Part shown: piece by piece, positions 7,173-16,099 of the stretch
How positions within the stretch are numbered: the stretch's first letter is position 1
How the letters are laid out: each line of letters starts with the position of its first letter
Origin: a virus
Virus record (IMG/VR): IMGVR_UViG_3300048996_000109
Location: 1-43,391 of that record
Length of the DNA: 43,391 bases
Direction: 5' to 3' (one strand)
Notes under the pieces: model-generated
The model's input: the letters and a program-made list of their open reading frames with translations, nothing else
Database searches by the model: none
Told to the model about the DNA's origin: nothing
Made by a program: the position numbers and the translations under genes

Positions 7173-10100
7173 TTACAGGGATGCGATCGCGGGATGGGCG
7201 AGCCGCACAGCGGCGCCGATCGCGTGGGACTTGGAGACGCCGTTCACGGACCGGGCGACGGTGAGCCGCTGCCCGCCGACGACCTCGAAGTTGTCGAAGC
7301 GCACGAGCGGGGCGACGTTGGTGTTGCCCGCGAACCCCGAGCAGGTGACGCCCACGGCGCCCTCGGCGATGGTGTTGGCGGTGATGGTGACGTCGAGCTG
7401 CCAGGTGGCGGGCTCGGCCGTGGCCACCCGCCAGGCGCGCATACGGATGCGGTGGCCGTCGATGCGGACGCGCACCTCGAACTCATCGCCGGTCGTGTAG
7501 GTCCCGGAGAGCTGCGGTGTACCGCCCACCTGCGTGGTGTCGCGGGTGACCGACAGATAGAGCTCGCCTCCCGTGGCGAAGTGCAGCCGCGCCCTGTAGT
7601 AGGCGCTGCCGCTGACGTAGCGCAGCAGCACCGACGGGACCAGGCTCGCCCCAGTGGACACCTGCCCGGCCTGGAAGCGGCATCGGATCTCGCAGTCCTG
7701 CACGCCGCCCACCAGGGTCTGAAACCGAACGGTCGAGACGGCCGTTGGGAGCGCCACCACGCCGCGGGCCCCGTCAACCGATCGGTCGGAGGCCGATCCG
7801 CCGGCCGTCGCCCACGCCTGCCCGCCCGACGAGGTGCCCCACCCGGAGGCCACGGCCCGCGTGAAGGTGTCGGCCAGCGCGGCGACCGCGGTTGCGGTGA
7901 CCTCCTCGCCGCCGAGCTTCAGCGCGATGGGCAGCGCGGCCGGGTTCGTCGTCCAGGGCAGGCCCGCGCTGACCACGTCCAAGGAGGTGGACGTATCAGT
8001 CGCTGCCACGGTGAGGGCGCAGCCTTCGGTGTCGGCCTTGGCGTACACCGGGTGGTCCGCCTTGGCGGTCATCCACGGCCCTGCGGGCTCGCAGGTGAAG
8101 ATGAGCTCCCACCGGCGCGGGAGCAAGACCTCGCTGTAACCGGTGACGATCAGGTCCACGGGCCCGTACGCCGTCCACGGAGGCAGGTTGATCAGCCGTA
8201 TGACGTCGCCCTCGCGCAGCCCGAGGACGTCCGGGATCAGAGCCGGGCGCCGGTGCAGCAGGATCCGCACCGAGGGGTAGCGGGCTCCATCGTAGGTACC
8301 CAAGTGCAGCCGCCAGTACGAGATGTTCACCGGCTGCACGTCGTCGGCGACATTCAGATTGACCGACTCGTCGTACAGGCCGATCCCATCCGGCGGCGGC
8401 AGCACCGACAGTGCGCCTTCCTCGAGGACCGCGCGCGCCGAGGAACCGCCCGTCCGCGTGACGGTGATGTCGTTGCGGGTCGCCGTGTCGTCGTCGACCG
8501 GTTCGAGTGGCGTGGAGATCACACCGGCCGCGTAGTCGAGGACGAGCGCGGGCTCCTGGGTATAGAGCGAGGACCGGTCCCGGTAGAGCAGGCCCAGCCG
8601 CGAGCGGGACTCCAGCAGCATCCCCCCATCGACCTCGGCCGCTTCCTGGAGCAGCGCGACGAGCGTCTCGGGACGCTGCGGCCCCACTCGCTCCGGAGGA
8701 AGCGGCCCGGCGGTCCGGGACATCGGGATCTGCTCCTCATTGGCCAGGCGCAGCATCCGCGCCCACGCCGTCTCGCCGGAATAGGCGTTGTCGCTGCCGG
8801 TGTAGAGCGACGAGGCGGCGGTGGGAAGGACGCTCAGGTGACCGATGGCCCAGCCTTCGGTCGCTGCGCCCCAGGTGCCCGTGACGGCGGTGACGCGGCC
8901 GGTGGTGCCGGTGAGGGTGCGGCTGATGCCGCCCGCGTCGCCTCCGATGTCCTGGAAAAACAGGCCCCACGTGGTGACTCCTACGCTCTCGCTTGCCCAG
9001 AAGCGCAGGCGTACCCAGCCGTGGAAGACGTCCGAGCCCAGGCCCACGGACTGATCGACGATGGCGGTCCCGGAGGAGTCATAGCCGTACACCCGTGCAG
9101 ATCCGTTGCGCATGCCCACCGACCAGCGGCGCACCGTGCCGGTGGCCGAGATGGAAATGATCTCCGGGTGGGGCTGCGCCGCCGCGGGGGCCTTGTCATC
9201 GGCGTTGTAGACCAGCTCGACATGCCACTGCGTGGGGGTGGGATGGACGGGCACGATCGCGGACAGGGTGGCCGCGCCGGTGAGCTGGGGCAGCGCGCGG
9301 GAGCTGGGGAGCGTGTCGACGGCGGCGAAGGAGATGCCGGTGACCGCCGCGGGCTGCACTCCCTTGATCGGCGAGTAGGCGCGGGTGGCCTCCCGCTCCT
9401 CCTCCATCGGCCAGTACGCGAGCGGTGTCCCGGAAGGGATCCGGCGCCGGAGCGTGGAGTCGAGGGCCTTCTGTCCCTGTCCGTAGCGGCGCAGGATGCC
9501 CGCGGCCTCCACCGTGGTCCACACCGCTTGGCCGGACGGCACCCACTTCTGCGGCCACTTGGCGATCTCGCCGACGAACCTCTCTTGCCGATCCGCTATC
9601 GCCGCCGACCCGGACAGCGACCACGTACGGCCGGCCGCGTCGGTGAACCCGCCCGAACCGAGCGGCCGGACTGTGAAGTCCGGGTTCGCCACGATGGTTC
9701 CGCCGATTCCGGAGCGGACCTCCGCCACGTACACGCGTCCCTCGACTGGGGAGCGCGGCGGGGAGGTGGTGAGGTCGCTCGGTGCCACCGTGAGGGGGGC
9801 GGTACCCGCGTGCACCGTCACTGTTCCGGTGAGGGTGGTAGGAGCAGAGATCTCGGTCCAGGGCCCGGCCATGCTCGCGGCCCAGTAGAAGCGGACGGTG
9901 CGGCCACCCTGTCCGTCGTCGACGTCGAGGGTGGCTCGCAGGGCCGCGCGCGGCGGCAGCGCGGGCAACGGGCGGGCGTGGAAGAAGGTGCCCGCCGCGG
10001 TGCCGTTGGTGGAGTAGGAGAGGTACAGGGAGCCGTCCTGGAGCCGCATCAGGTATGAGCGCTGATCGGTGGGGTGGTCCCACTTGCCGAGCAGGGTGTG

Positions 10101-10493
10101 CGCGCCTGGCGCGTACCAGGAGGCCTCCAGCTCGATGCGGAGATCGAGGTCGCCGGTGATGTCGAGCGCCGCCACGTCGGGTGTGGATGCGAGGTTGGCG
10201 GGGGTGCTGTCGAGGTCGAGGAAGTGTGTGCCGCCGGGGATCCACACGCGCACAGGGGTGTTGCGCCCGATGAGCCCGTAGTAGGGGCTCATCGGGTTGC
10301 GCGGGCTGTACTTGCCGTCCTTGTTGTCGATCTTCAGGGGGCAGGTGGCGGGATCCGCGCTCGTACCCGAGTTGCGGATCCCGCGTGCGTGCGTGAGCGC
10401 CTCGGCGGTCTTCACGTCCGCCGTGATGTCCGTCCACACGACGCCCGTGCGGATCTCTACGCGGACGCCCAACGGGTCTTCAGGAAAGGCCAC
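7173..10493 (-). CDS. Large minor tail protein (distal tail / tail-associated)
   Basis: 1106 residues, directly after the tape measure gene, where the distal tail and baseplate protein is expected. The first ~90 residues (VEIRTGVVWTDITADVKTAE, LKIDNKDGKYSPRNP, YYGLIGRNTPVRVW) are the usual actinophage distal-tail start. Residues about 100-260 and 850-1060 look like laminin-G/concanavalin-type sugar-binding modules (YWPMEEE also appears at about 390). The middle is a hub-like region. GTG at 10493 has GGGGAGG upstream. A long antisense frame covers part of it but is a GC artefact. Confidence 0.85.
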   Translation of the reverse strand: MAFPEDPLGVRVEIRTGVVWTDITADVKTAEALTHARGIRNSGTSADPATCPLKIDNKDGKYSPRNPMSPYYGLIGRNTPVRVWIPGGTHFLDLDSTPANLASTPDVAALDITGDLDLRIELEASWYAPGAHTLLGKWDHPTDQRSYLMRLQDGSLYLSYSTNGTAAGTFFHARPLPALPPRAALRATLDVDDGQGGRTVRFYWAASMAGPWTEISAPTTLTGTVTVHAGTAPLTVAPSDLTTSPPRSPVEGRVYVAEVRSGIGGTIVANPDFTVRPLGSGGFTDAAGRTWSLSGSAAIADRQERFVGEIAKWPQKWVPSGQAVWTTVEAAGILRRYGQGQKALDSTLRRRIPSGTPLAYWPMEEEREATRAYSPIKGVQPAAVTGISFAAVDTLPSSRALPQLTGAATLSAIVPVHPTPTQWHVELVYNADDKAPAAAQPHPEIISISATGTVRRWSVGMRNGSARVYGYDSSGTAIVDQSVGLGSDVFHGWVRLRFWASESVGVTTWGLFFQDIGGDAGGISRTLTGTTGRVTAVTGTWGAATEGWAIGHLSVLPTAASSLYTGSDNAYSGETAWARMLRLANEEQIPMSRTAGPLPPERVGPQRPETLVALLQEAAEVDGGMLLESRSRLGLLYRDRSSLYTQEPALVLDYAAGVISTPLEPVDDDTATRNDITVTRTGGSSARAVLEEGALSVLPPPDGIGLYDESVNLNVADDVQPVNISYWRLHLGTYDGARYPSVRILLHRRPALIPDVLGLREGDVIRLINLPPWTAYGPVDLIVTGYSEVLLPRRWELIFTCEPAGPWMTAKADHPVYAKADTEGCALTVAATDTSTSLDVVSAGLPWTTNPAALPIALKLGGEEVTATAVAALADTFTRAVASGWGTSSGGQAWATAGGSASDRSVDGARGVVALPTAVSTVRFQTLVGGVQDCEIRCRFQAGQVSTGASLVPSVLLRYVSGSAYYRARLHFATGGELYLSVTRDTTQVGGTPQLSGTYTTGDEFEVRVRIDGHRIRMRAWRVATAEPATWQLDVTITANTIAEGAVGVTCSGFAGNTNVAPLVRFDNFEVVGGQRLTVARSVNGVSKSHAIGAAVRLAHPAIASL

Positions 10494-10497
10494 GCGG

Positions 10498-12798
10498 TCA
10501 CCTCCCCAGTACGAATTGGACGTTGCCGCCGCGGTCGCCCACGGCGTCGCGGATGGTGCCGATGACGAGGTCAGAGAAGGCGCTACCGTCCGAGCGCAGG
10601 GTCACAGCCCGGGGCGTCTGACCTCCGGCGCTGCCCCCGCCGACGCCCGTCACGCCTGCGGCCATGGCCATGGACGCGGACGGGGTGGGGGTGCTCACGA
10701 GGTTCGACATGGCGGAGTCGAGGACCCCGGCATGTCGTGTGACGCCCTGCGCGATACCGGCAGGGATCCAGCGGCCGACCTGGTCCGCCATGAGGCGGGA
10801 CGGGGAGGAGATGCCGAGCGCGCTCGCGATCGGGCCCGGGATCATCGACTTCGCGAAGTTGATCAACTGGTTTTTCAGCCACGAGCCCATAGCCTTGATT
10901 CCGTTCCACAGGCCGCGGATGACATCCCGCCCCTTGGAGACGAGCAGCCCGGACAGGGAGCCGATGGCGCTCGCGATCCGCTTTGGCATGCCGCGCACCC
11001 AGGAAATGAACGAGGCGGCCCGCGAGGATGCAGCGCTCCTGAAGGCGTTGAAGCCGTTCACGGCTGCATTTCGCAACGAGCCGACCAGCCCGGCCAGTGC
11101 CGCGCCGGCCTTGCCCGGCACGCCGCGGAGCCACGACACGAGCGCCGTCATCCGCGATATGGCCGCGGTCTTGGCTGCACCGAAGTATCCGGCGATCCGG
11201 CCCGGGATCGACGCGAGGAACCCGATAGCGGTCAAGATCGCTTGGATGGCGGTGGAGATCGCCGACGACACGTACGACCAGGCCGCCAGCGTCCACTGTT
11301 TGACGAGATCCCACTTCGCGATGATCAGCGCGACAAGAGCGATGACCGCGATCGTGATCCAGCCGATCGGGCCCATCGCGATCAGCCACTGAGCAGCCAT
11401 CACCGCAGCCCACGCGATCGCCCGCGCAGCCATCAAAGCGAACTGCCCGACCGCCACCAACGCCGTACGGATCATCTGCACCGCAAAGGTCGCCATCGAC
11501 CGCAGCGCCGCCCCGGCCCACGCCGCAGCGGTCCGTGCAGCCGACGCGACGGCCGCAGCAGCGATCCGCACGTAGGCGGCCACACCGACCGCCATCATCC
11601 GGACCCAGCCGCGGATGGCAGCGAGCGACGAGGAAGCCATGAGCGCGTTCGCAGTGGCCACCACGCGGGCGCCGATCGCCCACGCCTTCATGCCGATGAC
11701 GACCGCGGCGATGGTCGTTGCGAGGACCGAAAGCACTTCCGGCGGAAGCGCGTTGATGATCCTCGCGAGGGCTAGTGCCACTTGCGTTGTCACGCCGATC
11801 AGCGGGGCGAGCGCGACAAGGAGATTCCCGACCGCCAAGGCCAGTTGGCCGAGCGTCGTTCCGCCCTCCTGCGCCAACTCCAGGAAGGTGGCAAACCCCT
11901 CGCTTCCCTTCAGTGAGGATCCCCAGTCAGCGAATGCCTGGCTCATCTGCACCAGGCCGCCGGTCATCCCGTCCGACACCGGGAGGAAAGCCTGGAGCAA
12001 GCCACCGAAACCGATGGCAAGGTTTTTGATCACGGACAGGAAGTTGCGGAGCGCAGGGCCGGCCGCCGACGCCATGTCGGCCGCCCACTCCTTGAAACCG
12101 GCGCTCTTGACGCCGACGGCCACCTCGTCGAGGAACCCGCTGATCGCGGAGGCCGCAGCCTTCACGAACGGTGTCAGCATCGGGAGCAAGTCCCGAAGGA
12201 TCTCTATGCCCTTGGTGAAGATCGGCATGGTCGTGCCGGACATCTCGTCCGACCAGCCCTTGTAGTCCTTCTTCAGGCCGATGAACGCCTTGGCCGTCTG
12301 CTGCGTCGCAGGCGGCAGCTGAGACATCGCGTCCTTGTATGCCTTCTGCTTTTCCGCCGCGTCCTCCGCCCCCGCGGCGACCGCCTTCTGTGCCTCCTCG
12401 GCTAGCTTGGAGACCTCCGTGACGGACTCCATCTGCGGGCCCGCCGCGAGGCTGAACGCCTTGTAGGCGAGCCCGGCCGCCGCCGCTCCGGCCGCGAGCC
12501 CGCCGAGCGCGGTCGCCGCTGCGGCGACCACTGGCAGACCCGCCCCGAGGCCGGCGAGAGCCGGGGCGATCTTCCCGATCGCCAGCACAGCGCCACGGGC
12601 ACCACGGCCGATCCCGTCGGAAAGGCTCCGACCCATGCCCGAGCTCTGGCTGACGAACCGCCCTCGCATATCGCGGAGTTGGCCGTCCACGCCGCGTGTG
12701 AGACCACGCATGGCCAGCTCGGCGCGCGAGAGGGCCCGCGTGAACGGTGCGTCGTCCGCGCGCAGACCTGCGACCAGCTCGCCGAGATGCAGGGCCAT
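10498..12798 (-). CDS. Tape measure protein
   Basis: 766 residues, Ala-rich and helical with several hydrophobic stretches in the centre (about 330-500), as usual for siphovirus tape measures. An N-terminal LVAGLRADDAPFTRAL motif and a C-terminal SPSRLMADQVGRWIPAGIAQGV motif are typical. At about 1.5 angstrom per residue this predicts a tail near 115 nm. The gene follows the overlapping chaperone pair, the standard order. ATG at 12798 has GAGGGGG upstream. Confidence 0.95.
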   Translation of the reverse strand: MALHLGELVAGLRADDAPFTRALSRAELAMRGLTRGVDGQLRDMRGRFVSQSSGMGRSLSDGIGRGARGAVLAIGKIAPALAGLGAGLPVVAAAATALGGLAAGAAAAGLAYKAFSLAAGPQMESVTEVSKLAEEAQKAVAAGAEDAAEKQKAYKDAMSQLPPATQQTAKAFIGLKKDYKGWSDEMSGTTMPIFTKGIEILRDLLPMLTPFVKAAASAISGFLDEVAVGVKSAGFKEWAADMASAAGPALRNFLSVIKNLAIGFGGLLQAFLPVSDGMTGGLVQMSQAFADWGSSLKGSEGFATFLELAQEGGTTLGQLALAVGNLLVALAPLIGVTTQVALALARIINALPPEVLSVLATTIAAVVIGMKAWAIGARVVATANALMASSSLAAIRGWVRMMAVGVAAYVRIAAAAVASAARTAAAWAGAALRSMATFAVQMIRTALVAVGQFALMAARAIAWAAVMAAQWLIAMGPIGWITIAVIALVALIIAKWDLVKQWTLAAWSYVSSAISTAIQAILTAIGFLASIPGRIAGYFGAAKTAAISRMTALVSWLRGVPGKAGAALAGLVGSLRNAAVNGFNAFRSAASSRAASFISWVRGMPKRIASAIGSLSGLLVSKGRDVIRGLWNGIKAMGSWLKNQLINFAKSMIPGPIASALGISSPSRLMADQVGRWIPAGIAQGVTRHAGVLDSAMSNLVSTPTPSASMAMAAGVTGVGGGSAGGQTPRAVTLRSDGSAFSDLVIGTIRDAVGDRGGNVQFVLGR

Positions 12799-12819
12799 GG
12801 GTGCACCCCCTCGGGGAGA

Positions 12820-13227
12820 TCAGTGACGGGGGGTGCGCCGCGGCTGCTTGGGCTCAGGCGGGGCGAAGTGCCGGGCGATACGCGACTCGGCGGAGAACAG
12901 GCCGAGGATGCGGATACGCAGCCACCGCCACGTGCGGTCCTGCATGAGGCCGGGGGCTTCGAGGTCGACGCCGTACACGTCGTGGAGGTCGCACTCGATC
13001 AGCGCCCACTCATCGAGGAGGGCGCCCCACGTCAGGTCTTGTCGGCCTTGCGGGCGCGGCCGGTGGCCTTGCGGGTGCTCGTACCACTCGAAGAGCCCCG
13101 TTTCTGGGTCTTGCTCGCCGCAGCCGATGAGGCCGCCCGGCGCGCTGCCCGATTCGGGGCCACCCGAGAAGGGTCGCCGTCTGACTCCCAAAACTTCTCC
13201 GCCGTCTCCAGTCCGGCAGTGATCCAC
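12820..13227 (-). CDS. Tail assembly chaperone, frameshifted C-terminal part (G-T)
   Basis: This frame has no convincing start of its own. It overlaps the previous gene for ~195 bases and is reached from it by a -1 shift, as in the lambda G/G-T pair. The useful part (about 13140 to 12820, from CGEQDPETGLFEWYEH through LTWGALLDEWALIECDLHDV to the end) has the content expected of a T domain, which binds the tape measure. A canonical X-XXY-YYZ slippery heptamer could not be fixed. The region around 13095-13115 (minus strand CAGAAACGGGGC) is the best place to look. The reported start is only the frame's limit. Confidence 0.7.
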   Translation of the reverse strand: MDHCRTGDGGEVLGVRRRPFSGGPESGSAPGGLIGCGEQDPETGLFEWYEHPQGHRPRPQGRQDLTWGALLDEWALIECDLHDVYGVDLEAPGLMQDRTWRWLRIRILGLFSAESRIARHFAPPEPKQPRRTPRH

Positions 13228-13538
13228 ATGACGGCGGTCATCGCGACGTGCCGGAACCGGCTCCAGCGCAGGCCGGTTGAGAGGAGATCGTCGTAGGCGT
13301 CGCCGAGGGCTGTCCTGTAGAGGTCGATCTCTTGCGCGTCGTCGAGGACTTCAGCGTCCATCGGGGCTCCGGAGTCGGCCATGCGGGCGGTCTGCTCCAT
13401 GAGCGCCTGCACCTTCAGACCGTCCTCCGCAGACGGGGAAGGGATCCGGAGTTGTTTCACGCTGCCGTCCGGGAGGCGTACGGGCAGGGTGAGCGCATCG
13501 TCCTGGAACTCCTCCAGGACTTTGAACCCGCCGGCCAT
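13032..13538 (-). CDS. Tail assembly chaperone (gpG-like)
   Basis: 168 residues starting MAGGFKVLEEFQDDALTLPV; the ATG overlaps the previous stop as TGATG. The globular part spans about 1-120 (LRIPSPSAEDGLKVQALMEQ, ALGDAYDDLLSTGLRW). The tail is Ser/Lys/Arg-rich (KTQKRGSSSG to the end) and is read in the region where the second frame takes over. Position between the major tail protein and the tape measure gene, together with the overlapping second frame, identifies it. Confidence 0.88.
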   Translation of the reverse strand: MAGGFKVLEEFQDDALTLPVRLPDGSVKQLRIPSPSAEDGLKVQALMEQTARMADSGAPMDAEVLDDAQEIDLYRTALGDAYDDLLSTGLRWSRFRHVAMTAVMWITAGLETAEKFWESDGDPSRVAPNRAARRAASSAAASKTQKRGSSSGTSTRKATGRARKADKT

Positions 13539-14008
13539 CAGGCGGCCATCGGGTTCGTGATCGGCGTGAGGGGGCCCGTACCGGTGAACGTGGTCTGCAC
13601 CTGGTCCAGGTCTCGGGCCTCGCCGCCCTGCGGCTCCCAGTTGGGCAGGCCGTAGCCCTCGTACGCCTCCGGCAACCCGTTGCGGTCCATGAACCGCAGG
13701 TGGATTTTGGAGGGCTCGCCGTACGCGAAGAACGCGAGTCGGATCTTCTCGTGGACCGAGCTGTAGACCGTGCTGTCGGGCGACACCTTCCGGTTGAAGG
13801 TCGTCTCGACTTCCCAGTCCTGTCCAGTCTTCGTGGACTCGCCCCAGCCCGACGTGTCGTACGAGGTGTCGTCTTCCAGGTTCGGTTCAGCTGTCCAGCT
13901 GAACTCGGTGATGGCTGGGCACAGCTGCCAGCTTGGCGTCTCCGCGGTACCCATGTTGATCTCCAGGCGCCAGCGGCGCGCAAGAGCGGTCTCGGTCGGC
14001 GTCGACAT
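13538..14008 (-). CDS. Major tail protein
   Basis: 156 residues, ATG at 14008 with GGGAGG upstream. The sequence is beta-rich (WRLEINMGTAETPSWQLCP, FSWTAEPNLEDDTSYDTSGW, DWEVETTFNRKVS), a pattern typical of actinophage tail tube proteins with the tube fold. It ends in PLTPITNPMAA. It sits just upstream of the chaperone pair and downstream of the tail terminator candidate. Confidence 0.9.
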   Translation of the reverse strand: MSTPTETALARRWRLEINMGTAETPSWQLCPAITEFSWTAEPNLEDDTSYDTSGWGESTKTGQDWEVETTFNRKVSPDSTVYSSVHEKIRLAFFAYGEPSKIHLRFMDRNGLPEAYEGYGLPNWEPQGGEARDLDQVQTTFTGTGPLTPITNPMAA

Positions 14009-14020
14009 GACGCAGCCTCC

Positions 14021-14452
14021 CTATTCGTAGAGGTGGGGTGAGGGGCGCGTCGTGCGCGCGTAGTAGTTCGCCGAGATCTCCTGGCGGCCGTTTTCGTCCT
14101 GGCCCATGGGGGCCTGCGACTGGCGCCAGATCAGGGCGACTTGAACCCCGCCGAGGACCAGGCCGCGGCGGTTGTGGAGCAGGTCGAACAGGTCGTCGGC
14201 GAGCTGCTCGACGAGGCGCGGGTCTCGGCCGCACCGCATGCGGGCCTGGATGCCGGTGGTGGCGTCGGTGAGGTCGGTGTCCTCCACCGGGTAGGTGGTC
14301 AGGACGATGACGCGGTCCGGGCTGCCCGGCATGACGGTGAAGAGCACGCCCGTCTCGGCCTCTGCGTAGATGCCGTCCGGCTTGTAGACGCCGAGTCCAG
14401 CCTCCGCGATCAGCGAGGCGAGCCCGTCCAGGAGCGCGTTCGTGTAGCCCAC
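14021..14452 (-). CDS. Tail terminator / minor capsid protein
   Basis: 143 residues. I chose GTG at 14452 (VGYTNALLDGLASLIAEAG) because GGAGG lies 5 bases upstream; GTG at 14482 would add 10 residues and has no ribosome site. The sequence has the alpha/beta pattern of the Minor_capsid_3/gpU-like tail terminators (IVLTTYPVEDTDLTDATTGIQARM, DPRLVEQLADDLFDLL, VALIWRQSQAPMGQD). It is the last connector gene before the major tail protein, where a tail terminator is expected. Confidence 0.8.
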   Translation of the reverse strand: MGYTNALLDGLASLIAEAGLGVYKPDGIYAEAETGVLFTVMPGSPDRVIVLTTYPVEDTDLTDATTGIQARMRCGRDPRLVEQLADDLFDLLHNRRGLVLGGVQVALIWRQSQAPMGQDENGRQEISANYYARTTRPSPHLYE

Positions 14453-14472
14453 GGCCACCTCCGGACATGCGA

Positions 14473-14496
14473 GAACCCCCACACGGGCGGGGGTTC
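14473..14496 (-). terminator. Hairpin between two connector genes
   Basis: GAACCCCC (473-480 of the 14-kb line) and GGGGGTTC (14489-14496) form an 8-bp perfect stem with an 8-base loop. It lies between the stop at 14510 and the start at 14452, inside the late operon. It may attenuate transcription or process the message. No T-run is present. Confidence 0.4.
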
Positions 14497-14509
14497 GGGG
14501 GCGGGTGGG

Positions 14510-14860
14510 TCAGCCGCGGAACCAGCGGCGCAGAGGCACAGCCATGAGCCGGAGCATGACCTCGCGCTCCGAGTTCATCGGCTGCTCCAGGTACTTGGCC
14601 TGCCTGCCAGGCAAGTGTTTCCAGTCCATCTCTTCGTGCTGACGGACGGCGTACACCGTGTCAAAACTGATCGCACCGTTCAGTCCGTCCACGTCGACTT
14701 TTCCGGAGCGTTCGAGGGTGCCCTCATCCAGCGGGACGAGCTTCTTGGCCTCGCCGAGCGTGTGCTCTAGCGCCCGTTGCACGCCCTCGGAGGCCAGGCG
14801 CCGGCCGCGCGAGCCCCACAACCTGCCGCCCTGCCAGTTCATGCGCGCGTACTGCGTCAC
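14510..14860 (-). CDS. HK97 gp10-like head-tail joining protein
   Basis: 116 residues from GTG 14860, overlapping the previous stop as GTGA. The pattern ALEHTLGEAKKLVPLDEGTLERSG, then VYAVRQHEEMDWKHLPGRQAKYLEQPM, is characteristic of the gp10-type neck/minor tail proteins (V-P-x-D-x-G-x-L-x-x-S, then Y-A-x-x-Q-H-E). It would act at the head-tail junction. It lies between the stopper and terminator candidates. Confidence 0.85.
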   Translation of the reverse strand: MTQYARMNWQGGRLWGSRGRRLASEGVQRALEHTLGEAKKLVPLDEGTLERSGKVDVDGLNGAISFDTVYAVRQHEEMDWKHLPGRQAKYLEQPMNSEREVMLRLMAVPLRRWFRG

Positions 14861-15171
14861 TGAAGGTGCACCTCCAAATGGTCGGGGGTGGGCAGGCGTC
14901 CACCGTCGCGGGGGTACGCGCCGATGGCCGTGGTGATCCGGCCGGAGGGCAGCGTGACGCGGGAGCGGGCCGGACACGTCGTGTCGGGAAGGGCGTAGAC
15001 CGTCGAGGAGGAGGTGACTTGCTCGCCCGCCGGGTTACGGACCATGCGCGTCTGCTCGTCGAGGAAGCACCGCACCGTGACCGGAGCGGCGTACGACGGC
15101 CCGTACGGTCCCTCTCCCTCCCACGCCTCCACCGATACCTCGTGTTGCAGGAGAAAGCCGGGGATCAGCAC
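14857..15171 (-). CDS. Head-tail stopper (SPP1 gp16-like)
   Basis: 104 residues from GTG 15171, overlapping the previous gene by 7 bases. The order of short beta motifs (VSVEAWEGEGPYGPSYAAPVTVRCFLDEQ, DTTCPARSRVTLPSG, LPTPDHLEVHL) is that of head-tail stopper proteins that plug the portal channel after packaging. Assignment rests on this pattern and on the position directly after the adaptor. Confidence 0.8.
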   Translation of the reverse strand: MLIPGFLLQHEVSVEAWEGEGPYGPSYAAPVTVRCFLDEQTRMVRNPAGEQVTSSSTVYALPDTTCPARSRVTLPSGRITTAIGAYPRDGGRLPTPDHLEVHLQ

Positions 15172-15584
15172 TGCACCACCTCGCCGAGGCGGAAGAGGTC
15201 CCGTGTCAGGTCCGGCGTGCGGAGCGCTTCGAGGGCGGCGTCGGCGACCTTGCGGCCCCCGGTCGAGCTGCCGGTGCCGGTCGACGAGCTAGGACCGGAC
15301 AGCGCCACAGACCCGATCTTCACCGAGCCCCACTGTCCGGCCGTGCCCAGCTCGTCGCCGGTCTCCGCCCACCACTGCGTTTGCGCGCAGACCGCATCGG
15401 CGAAGGCGGTCATCACGAACGGGTTCGTGGGGTAGCCGTCCTCGTCCACCTCGTACCAGCACAGCCGGAACACCTCGGAGTCCAAGAATCGCGAGGCGCG
15501 GCCGAGCCGGGCTGTGACGTCCGTGGGCGCCGTCTGCCCGGTGTACGTCTCGTACTGCGCGGAGGTCGCGTAGATCCGGGCCAT
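15165..15584 (-). CDS. Head-tail adaptor (gp6/gp15-like)
   Basis: 139 residues starting MARIYATSAQYETYTGQTAP. The helical pattern with Y-x-x-YTG, LGRASRFLDSEVF and FADAVCAQTQWWAE is typical of the connector adaptors that sit under the portal. The C-terminal third is Ser/Gly-rich then helical (KVADAALEALRTPDL). First of the connector series after the capsid genes. Confidence 0.82.
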   Translation of the reverse strand: MARIYATSAQYETYTGQTAPTDVTARLGRASRFLDSEVFRLCWYEVDEDGYPTNPFVMTAFADAVCAQTQWWAETGDELGTAGQWGSVKIGSVALSGPSSSTGTGSSTGGRKVADAALEALRTPDLTRDLFRLGEVVQC

Positions 15585-15592
15585 GACACCCC

Positions 15593-16099
15593 CTACGCGC
15601 TCGCGCCGACGATGACGACGTCGTACGTGACTGTGCTGCCCGCACCGGAGTTGGCGACCTTCAGCAGGTCGCCGGTCCCGGCAGTGACCGCGTACGCCGT
15701 AGCGTCCGCTGGCCCCGCGATCGCTCCCACGGAGGCGCCCGGCCGCAGCGTGAGCGTGCCCGTCGCGGAGAGGAGCGTCGCCCACGCGTTGGTTGCTGCC
15801 CCGACGACCACGTTGTTGCTGTTCGCCGCCGCGGCGCTGATGAACAGGCCCTTGATCCGTACGAAGGTGATCGCGGCCCCGAAGGCATCCGTGAGGACAC
15901 CCGCGAGGTCGAGATCCTCGGTCGCGGACGCTGCCAACGTGCGACGGTCGTGGAACACGCGGTCGGCCTTGCCCACCGCGGTGCCGTCGCCGAGGTTCAC
16001 GGCCCGCCGGAACATCAACGGATCGGCCGCAGTGGTCAGGTCCAGCGCCTTGGTCTGGCTAACGCTTGCCGCCAGGGACAGGGATGCGGAGAGACCCAT
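15593..16099 (-). CDS. Head decoration-like structural protein
   Basis: 168 residues, ATG overlapping the previous stop (TGATG). The sequence is beta-rich and low in charge (VRIKGLFISAAAANSNNVVVGAATNAWATLL, LTLRPGASVGAIAGPA, STVTYDVVIVGASA), resembling small capsid-surface or minor structural proteins of Streptomyces phages. It lies between the capsid and connector genes. A decoration role is inferred from position and composition only. Confidence 0.65.
   Translation of the reverse strand: MGLSASLSLAASVSQTKALDLTTAADPLMFRRAVNLGDGTAVGKADRVFHDRRTLAASATEDLDLAGVLTDAFGAAITFVRIKGLFISAAAANSNNVVVGAATNAWATLLSATGTLTLRPGASVGAIAGPADATAYAVTAGTGDLLKVANSGAGSTVTYDVVIVGASA

Noticed and set aside
6357-10058. 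A 1233-codon open frame on the plus strand
   Set aside because: It lies antisense to the large tail protein and the spike. Such frames are common in GC-rich DNA, and the translation is Arg/Gly-rich without domains; the minus-strand genes have clear families and ribosome sites.
10297-11775. A 492-codon plus-strand frame
   Set aside because: Antisense to the tape measure gene; composition (runs of R, D, H) is that of a shadow frame.
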